From NCBI GenBank assembly GCA_013054445.1, contig JAAMPI010001619.1, forward strand, positions 1-12,156: DNA of 12,156 nt. The letters are read 5' to 3'. Below, piece by piece: positions 6,411-12,156 of the stretch (its first letter is position 1; each line of letters opens with the position of its first letter). This DNA is from Cudoniella acicularis (Eukaryota; Ascomycota; Leotiomycetes; Helotiales; Helotiaceae). The translations under genes were made by a program, and so were the position numbers. The notes beneath the pieces are model-generated. The model ran no database searches. It saw nothing but the letters and a program-made list of their open reading frames with translations, and was not told the origin of the DNA.

Positions 6411-7252
6411 AGGACGTGATGACCTCACCCTACTAGCGGGATGAGGTTGGCGAGCCTAAGTTTTGGGGTATCGCCAAATTGGTATTAGCGCAAGGTTGTC
6501 TGATGCGCTAGGCTCATTTAATTCGTTCACGGGAATTCCCAGACGAGAGACCAAAATCTTGCTCCCTCGTCAACTCTAGCATAATCATTTTGGCACAGCG
6601 CAAGACTTCAGACAGCATATGCTGTATGGGCGTAAAGAAATCCTAGTCAACGAATGTGACTGAACTTCCTGAGTCGTTTTAGTAGTAAGCGCATTGCCAT
6701 TTGATTCCTGATATGACCACCTAAGATCTTAATTCTTTATCTCTCTCTTCTACTTCAACTCTGTCCGTAAAAGCGGCTTCTAAATATCATAGCCCTTGAT
6801 TCAAAGCGGAGGTATATAATACATATAAATTGTCTTGAAACCGCTTCTGAGCTTTTACTTGAAATTTGGATTCTCCTCCATTAATGTGTCACTTTAGCAG
6901 CCTAGCCTAGGGTGGGTTCGCAGGTAAGAGAGCTTCATGCTTGAGCTATAATTCTTGGCTTTCTTCTCCTATCATACTGATCCGTCAAGACCCGATTGCC
7001 ACCGTAAGGCCGGATATGTCGTTTCAGCTTGTACGGTCGATCCCAAGAGTTCTTGGGTTTTGTGTCTCGGCAACTCCCAAGTTGGAGCGTCGATCGAAGC
7101 AAATCCTGACAGAGGTCGAAAAGTTAAGTGTTTAAGTGCCCTTCCGGGACTCATAACCTGTTAAATTACAGTCTCTGATTGGTTGATATTTTAATCCATG
7201 ATACCTATTTACAGGTGGAAGGAGCCTTCATTATATGCTCCAGACCAGACCT
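6411..7252. other. Non-coding stretch with minor inverted repeats
   Basis: No gene is supported. ACCTCACCC/GGGATGAGGT (6422-6447) and GAGCCTA/TAGGCTC (6452-6458 and 6509-6515) are short inverted repeats. At 6941-7164 three overlapping 60-70 codon frames are open on both strands (for example SACTVDPKSSWVLCLGNSQV on plus), but none resembles a known protein and each lacks splice context. Confidence 0.45.
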
Positions 7253-7408
7253 CTAGCTCGGGGAGCTGAAAATTTCAACATCCTCGACCTTAAACCTCCA
7301 AAATTTCTCTTCTTCATCTCCGGACTCTGTTGGCGTCTTCATCTCGTCATCTTCTACTAAAGTCTCAATAGCACTGAGTTGTAGGAGGGAAGGGTTGAGT
7401 TTTAGGAC
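7253..7408 (-). pseudogene. Probable 3'-terminal exon of a lost gene
   Basis: On minus, a branch-like CGCTAATA and acceptor GCTCTAG at 7409 are followed by 51 codons and a TAG at 7255-7253. The peptide begins VLKLNPSLLQLSAIETLVED, has an acidic middle (TPTESGDEEE) and ends FWRFKVEDVEIFSSPS. The frame looks coding, with a charged, hydrophilic C-terminal tail. No donor or upstream exon can be found because a candidate LTR starts 44 bp before the exon. I do not recognise the protein. Confidence 0.4.
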
Positions 7409-7451
7409 CTAGAGCAATATTAGCGTATTTCTACCTTTGGGTTATGCTTAT

Positions 7452-7615
7452 TGTTACCATTATAGTAATCGACAGGTTACCAAGAAGAACTGCAAACAAG
7501 TAGAGTTCAAGAAGTTATAAGCACAAGAAGTATGAGCTAATGAGATATATGGGCTCGTACTCGTCGAAGGCCGACGAAGGAAATATATACTGATGTAGAA
7601 CTGTTGCCTGCAACA
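7452..7615 (+). mobile_element. Candidate copia-type LTR
   Basis: It begins TGTTACC and ends CCTGCAACA, giving TGTT...AACA ends of 164 bp. It holds a TATA-like AAATATATAC at 7581-7590, and is followed within 5 bp by GTTACCAGAGC (7621-7631), which resembles an initiator-tRNA-Met primer-binding site (9 of 12 positions of TGGTATCAGAGC). No target-site duplication is seen (CTTAT versus GCGGC) and no gag-pol follows. These features together suggest an LTR fragment, but each one alone is weak. Confidence 0.3.
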
Positions 7616-7631
7616 GCGGCGTTACCAGAGC

Positions 7632-8376
7632 AGGAGCCAAGGGCGAAGGCTTAGAGATCGACCCATCGAGGCTTCGGTGAAGTATCAGTAGTATGCGTCA
7701 AATCCGCCTGGACTCGCCTCAGCCATCGTCCCATATTGTAGGTTAATTCTAGGTATGCTGCGTTCGATCTTGCAGCAATCTCGAATAGCACTCTGCATTA
7801 CAATGGGACAACTCATGTGGGTCCTAAACCATGTCTGTGGCGGTGTTGATACCAAGAAGTTACTATGGTGGATATTGGAGATTAATGACAGCATCGAAAA
7901 CGGCCTTCGTACATCATATGAGCTTGATCTTTCGTAGATATTGACACTAGTGACGCACTAGAACTTAATATGCTGTAACAATGCAAGGAGTTTATATGTT
8001 TATTGTAGTAAAAGCTAATTTAGCGCGGACAAATGCACTTTATGTGGTATTCTTTGAATTTCTAGCTCGCGATGAGCCATGATCTTCTGCCCAAGGATAA
8101 ACTACTTCCTTTTGCACACCGAAAAACACCTCACGAGAAAGCCAAGGTCTGCTAGACTCATTCTGCGATATTTTCTAACCGTATGGATCCCTAACTAGGC
8201 AACAGTTCCCCAAATTCTCTAGGTGGTTCTTATCACAATCGAGATGGGTTGAGGAGCTTAGAGGTGTGTCGGGATGAGTGACGAAATATTCGTGGTTCGA
8301 CGAAAATATTAGAGGGACATCTGGAATCGTTCATGGTGCTGGTGAAAGGATGATGTGGCCTTTACGTAGAAGCATG
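7632..8376. other. Non-coding stretch, includes 3' flank of the membrane-protein gene
   Basis: A 60-codon frame at 7755-7937 (+) starting MLRSILQQSRIALCITMG and a 69-codon frame opposite it are open, but neither looks like a known protein. From 7940 to 8300 the DNA is AT-rich with nothing recognised. The last 80 bp or so before 8377 should be the 3' untranslated end of the minus-strand gene. Confidence 0.45.
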
Positions 8377-9090
8377 TTAGTTCTTTTGGCGATAGTTCCT
8401 CTCCCCCAAGCAAGTCTTCGCGCTTAATGAAGCCACCAATAAGCCAATCAAAAACATGGGTATGAGATTCCATTTCCATCCCTCTATTATTCTCAGCCAA
8501 TGCTGGAGATATTTAGCATCCTTACTGCTAGAAATTGGCAGTGCCAGAAGTGCTTTTGTCCAGACCTCTGGAGTCCATTGATCCTGAGGGTAAGCTCTAC
8601 CCTGGAATTGAGTTGCGATAGCCGTGTCGATTATCTGTCCTTTGGTTTGACTCGTGATAGCGAAGGTATAGGCGAGAGCAGAGAGGGTGAGAAGGGAGGA
8701 GAGAGCGGAGAAGACTGTATAAATTAAGAAGAGTCGAGAAGGTCTTTGTGCTTTGTTCTGTAATTTCTTTAATCGAGCCTCTTACTGGTATGTAGAGATT
8801 AATGCTACCTTTTGTTCTCGCCGTCGTTGCATCCATAAGACTAGAAAGCCACCAAAGCAGATTCCTACAAGAGAGGTGCCTGCAGCTCCATTACTTATAT
8901 GACCTTCATTTAAGAGGAGGCGCGCCGGCTTTGCGTTTATGATAGCAGAAGTGCCGTTTCCTAAGTCGAATGGATATTGATTACCGCGTGATTGATGTAG
9001 ATAGCTGACTGTATTACTAATAAATGCTACTTCAATTGCAGAATCGATCATAAGTAAAATTAATGTTATGCGAAGTAGTAGCGATGTCAT
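8377..9090 (-). CDS. Four-helix membrane protein of unknown function, 220 aa, two exons
   Basis: Exon 1 is 9090-8809 (94 codons), the intron 8808-8758 (51 nt, GTAGCA...TTACAG, phase 0) and exon 2 8757-8377 (126 codons plus TAA). I chose ATG 9090 because it opens directly on the first helix, has AAAA before it and lies about 50 bp below a TATA-like box. An in-frame ATG at 9294 would add an unlikely leader. Helices lie at about 3-24 (SLLLRITLILLMIDSAIEVA), 69-86 (TSLVGICFGGFLVLW), 101-128 (LFLIYTVFSALSSLLTLSAL) and 190-207 (LIPMFLIGLLVASLSA). A 45-residue loop after helix 1 has an NGT sequon at 45-47, and a 60-residue loop precedes helix 4. RRREQKNKAQRPSR is a basic loop. It resembles an unnamed ascomycete family; no enzyme motif is seen. 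It is divergent to the NLR gene. Confidence 0.85.
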
Positions 9091-9894
9091 TTTTACGATT
9101 CCGTTGATGTTGATGTTGGAGACGCTACACAGTCCTTTTTTTATAGGACAGAAAAAGGAAAGTACAAAGCAGATCTTCGAAGGTCTTTTATTTGATAGAA
9201 ACACAGCTATGCCTCTTTTGTCACTAGTCAGCGATCTAAGGCTGCAAAGAGGAAAACGGAAACGAAGCGAGTAACTTACTGTATCATCACCCAATACTAA
9301 CCCACTGTTGGAATAACCTAGACGCCGCTCATATTTTCGTTTTTTGAATTCTAGAGATTCGTCATCTCATCTCTAGTTCTGAGTGTTCCACAACGCACAA
9401 AACCGCTGCTGCTGGTACCCTATCAGTCTCAGCGTTAACTCCCCCTATCGCGTTCACCGACCAGCACGACTCGCCCCATCTCAAACAATTGACAACGCCT
9501 GCCTGTCTAAAGGCTGCAGTGACAAGGGTTCGCGACCTGGAAACCGAAATCCAACATGTTTGCTTTGTACTCTGGCTGTAATAGGTCACCTGGATCTAGG
9601 TTGCTGCTTCTTGCGTATCCGGGCTTGGTCTTTGCAGAAAACGACCGACTCATGAACCAACATAGCCACGGCTTGTGGCTGGGCCCCCGCGGTGGCCTAG
9701 GCAGGTGAGGGAGGTTGTGGGCGTTCTCTTTGATTCTTCGCCTTCTGTATTTCCTATTTATCGTCTCGATTTCGGTTTTGACTAGGTTTTTCTTCGGTTT
9801 CTTTAGCTCTTGATTGCGATAGTACGGTAGATTTGTTGTTTCCTTGCAGCTTTCGCGATACTTGCCGTTCGTTACTTGAGAAAACAACACAACT
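9091..9894. promoter_or_regulatory. Divergent intergenic region between membrane-protein and NLR genes
   Basis: 804 bp separate the two start codons. The NLR side ends in a C/T-rich leader (about 9730-9890) with TTTCCTTGCAG at 9839-9849, which could be the acceptor of a 5' untranslated intron. The membrane-protein side has the TATA-like box and a GTAAGT at 9273-9268 (minus) that could be a leader-intron donor. The open frames at 9383-9655 (+) and 9507-9932 (-) have no recognisable domain. Confidence 0.45.
9138..9145 (-). promoter_or_regulatory. TATA-like box of the four-helix membrane protein gene
   Basis: TATAAAAA within CCTATAAAAAAAGG on minus, 48-55 bp upstream of ATG 9090. A short CAACATCAACATCAACGG leader lies between. 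It supports the 9090 start. Confidence 0.4.
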
Positions 9895-12156
9895 ATGTCG
9901 AGAGTGGATAGTCCTAATGCTGCCGCAGGCAAATCAGAAGTAGGTCGATCACTTTGCGTACTACTCCTGAATCTTAAATAAATGTTAATGAACTTTGGAA
10001 TTCAGAGGAAACCAAAACCCACAGGGACCTGGGCCTCGTTCAGCTCGATGCTCAGAATACCGACTCGATCCTCAATTTCAAACTCCCAGCCGCTGAACCA
10101 TGAATCTGGTGCTTTGCAGTTATCTCGAAGACGAAATGAAGTTCCCAATACCTCAACGAATGATAGCACCGCCCTTTCACGGATCAGCCATGAAGGATAC
10201 CGAAGCCCCACTTCGCAGAGCACGATTGATTCTGGAAGCGAAACAGCAAGGCTTGAAGAGGAAGATCGGCACTTGAAAGACAAAGTTGCAAAGAATGGCG
10301 CCCTCATTGATCTATACAACCCCCATGAAGATCTACCAATGGAAGAGACCTACCCGGTAGACATCATTGCACTACATGGAATAAATGGAGGCGCAAAAAA
10401 AACATGGACGCACGAAAACGGAAGCTTATGGCTCCGAGACTTTGTCCCCAGTGCCTTTCCCGGAGCAAGAATATATACTTATGCGTATAATGCAAATGTT
10501 TTCTTTTCATTAGCGACAGGAAATATTGATACTTTTGCGGAAGATTTGTTGGAGGAGATGATGAATAAAAGGACCACGACGGAGGTAAGTCTCCAGGTTT
10601 TGGTATTACAAGATCAGAGTTACTGAGCACTATCACCAGGATCAACGGCGCCCTATCATTTTTATATGCCATAGCATGGGAGGGCTTGTAGTGAAAAGGG
10701 TAAACCCTGGGTTTAATTCTTTTCAATCAATATGATCTAACTCCAGATAGGCACTCGCCAAGGCGAAATTAGACTCGGGTCGGTATGGTAACTTGTTGGC
10801 ATCAACCTCAGCGATTTTCTTCATGGCAACACCACACCGTGGGTCTGAGACTACTCCACTCCCTGAGGTCGTAGCAACCTTGATAAACTTGCCTCTGAAG
10901 GGAAGTGGTATCGCGAGGTTCGCAGGGAAGGCAAGACCCGATCTAATCAAGCCGCTTCAGAAAGATGGGGACGCTTTGACTAAGTATATGAAAGACTTTC
11001 GTCCTCTAACTGATGGCAAGATAAAGTTCTTCTCATTCATCGAAGACAACATCACAATCGGTTTAACTAAAAGGGTAAGCAATCCGCGTGGCCCATTTTT
11101 CAAAGCAAGGGGAGTGAGAGCAAGAGCTGTGAAGGGAAGAAAAATTGCGGGAAGCTGATCAATGCCAGGTTGTTGACGACAGAAGCGCTAGCCTGGACTC
11201 ACCCTTCGAGGTTTGTATTCATATGGATGCGAACCATCAAACCATCGTGCGATATGAATCGAAGACAGACCCGAACTACGAGAAAGTTCTGGCGAAATTG
11301 CGTGAGGCTGTCCAGGACGCTACGAATCGTTAGTCACATGTCTGCACTGACTTTGAAATGGCAGGAGCTATCAACTAACATTCTCGGTAGCTTGTCTGAA
11401 GGCCATTGCAGCTGAAGATAGTGGTAAGTTGTCCCAATACAACCATTATTAGAGCATAAGAACACTGACCTCAAGAAGCATGTCTCCAATCTCTGTCCTT
11501 TCCCTCCATGGCAGATCGCAAGCAAGAAGCAGACACAGCACATCCTGATACCTGCCTGTGGGTCCTCGACCATCCAAATTTCAAAACATGGCTTCGTGCT
11601 CCGCGTGGTATCTTGTGGATCAAAGGTCATCCTGGTACCGGAAAGTCGACACTGATGGCATTCATTCATCGCAGACTCCTTGCAAAACACACGCGGAACC
11701 TCCGCCTGGATTTCTTCTTCAGCGGTCGTGGTGATACAATGCAAAAGTCCCCGATAGGAATGTTCCGGTCGCTACTCCGTCAGATATATAAACAGTCTTT
11801 AGTTGCGAGAGAAATGATACATAAAGCTTATAATGAGAGAGTAAAGGAATCTGGTGAACATAGAATGGGTTGGGATTGGCAGCTTGTTGGTTTAAAGGCA
11901 CTTTTTACTGAGGTAGTTAGGGAAGTCGCGAAGAAGAGGGAGATTACCCTTTTTGTCGACGCACTTGATGAGGCAGTCACTGAGTCGGGTGCCAAGGCTG
12001 CTCAATCCCTTGTGGACTTCTTCCACGAACTAAACAGCAGTATTCAGGTAGAGGAGGGTAACATAGGTGGCATGAAAATCTGTATGTCATGTCGGCACTT
12101 TCCCGTGGCTGGATCGTTAGGTCCAGGTGCAGAAATTCGTATGGAGGAGGAAATTT
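9895..12156 (+). CDS. STAND NLR: SesB-like alpha/beta-hydrolase plus NACHT NTPase (partial at 3' end)
   Basis: Exons: 9895-9939, 10006-10584, 10640-10699, 10751-11074, 11169-11328, 11391-11423, then 11476 beyond the window; introns are 66, 55, 51, 94, 62 and 52 nt, the first four in phase 0. About 627 residues are visible. Residues 1-95 are Ser/Thr-rich, and 97-112 are charged and helical. The hydrolase domain spans about 114-390: VDIIALHGINGG (oxyanion region, 133-144), IFICHSMGGLVVKR (nucleophile Ser220), FFMATPHRGSE (251-261), VVDDRSASL (acidic member, 337-345) and DANHQTI (His359), so the triad looks complete. CLQSLSFPSMADR and HPDTCLWVLDHPNFKTWL link to NACHT, with Walker A GHPGTGKST (451-459), Walker B TLFVDALDEA (558-567) and CMSCRHFP (sensor). 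Such receptors bind a ligand through C-terminal repeats (outside the window), oligomerise by ATP and trigger defence or heterokaryon incompatibility. Exon 6 is uncertain: splicing 11328 straight to 11476 also keeps frame. Confidence 0.85.

Noticed and set aside
6766..6866. MITE-like element with GTAAAAGC ends
   Set aside because: Only 8 bp of the ends match (GTAAAAGC...GCTTTTAC), the inner parts pair poorly, and no target duplication is evident.
6941..7164. Three overlapping 60-70 codon frames on both strands
   Set aside because: Mutually exclusive frames, no recognised motif, no splice context; most likely chance in a GC-richer patch.
7685..7937. Antiparallel 60- and 69-codon frames
   Set aside because: Neither shows a known domain or a favourable start or splice context; a retroelement fragment was considered but no gag or pol motif is visible.
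9091..9294. N-terminal extension of the four-helix protein to ATG 9294
   Set aside because: The extension (MGDDTVSYSLRFRF...) crosses a TATA-like box and a consensus GTAAGT, has no conserved look, and places an odd leader before helix 1. It is kept as an alternative start only.
9507..9932. 141-codon minus frame starting MPAAALGLSTLDIVVLFSQV
   Set aside because: Its start resembles hydrophobic N-termini of some fungal receptors, but it overlaps the first exon and leader of the NLR antisense and the rest is basic low-complexity sequence.

Overview
The window looks like a filamentous ascomycete (Pezizomycotina) genome. Introns are short (51-94 nt) with GTAAGT/GTAGG-type donors, CTAAC/CTGAC-like branch sites and YAG acceptors. 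The protein families are typically fungal: a secreted Cys-rich protein, PAQR, a RecQ-like helicase remnant and a SesB-hydrolase/NACHT NLR. LTR-retroelement debris separates the genes. A Leotiomycetes-like source is my impression only.

Layout. 1-413 (-): first two exons of a secreted cysteine-rich protein that runs off the left edge. 414-2300: AT-rich and non-coding, dominated by two diverged direct-repeat copies (about 654-1066 and 1384-1960) 729 bp apart. 2308-2550 (-): a complete-looking LTR (TGTCACG...CGTGACA) inserted in the PAQR gene at 2551-3249 (-), which loses its last transmembrane helix and metal-ligand histidines; all ambiguous bases lie inside this LTR. 3250-4100: PAQR leader, then nothing. 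About 4120-4830 (-): weak remnant resembling fungal F-box-like proteins. 4881-5015: 12-bp minisatellite. 5040-6372 (-): badly frameshifted RecQ-type helicase, followed by a 37/38-bp tandem duplication. 6411-7250: empty. 7253-7408 (-): probable 3' terminal exon of a lost gene, ending next to a candidate copia-type LTR (7452-7615). 7620-8376: empty.

The right part is alive. An intact two-exon gene for a 220-residue four-helix membrane protein (8377-9090, -) is divergent from a seven-exon STAND NLR (9895 to beyond 12156, +). The NLR joins a serine alpha/beta-hydrolase (SesB-like) domain to a NACHT NTPase, the architecture fungi use for non-self recognition and regulated cell death. It lacks only its C-terminal repeats, which lie outside the window.

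Overall this is an accessory, repeat-rich compartment: three or four dead genes beside an apparently functional immune-type receptor that shares an 804-bp intergenic region with a small membrane protein of unknown function. No RNA gene or CRISPR array was found.
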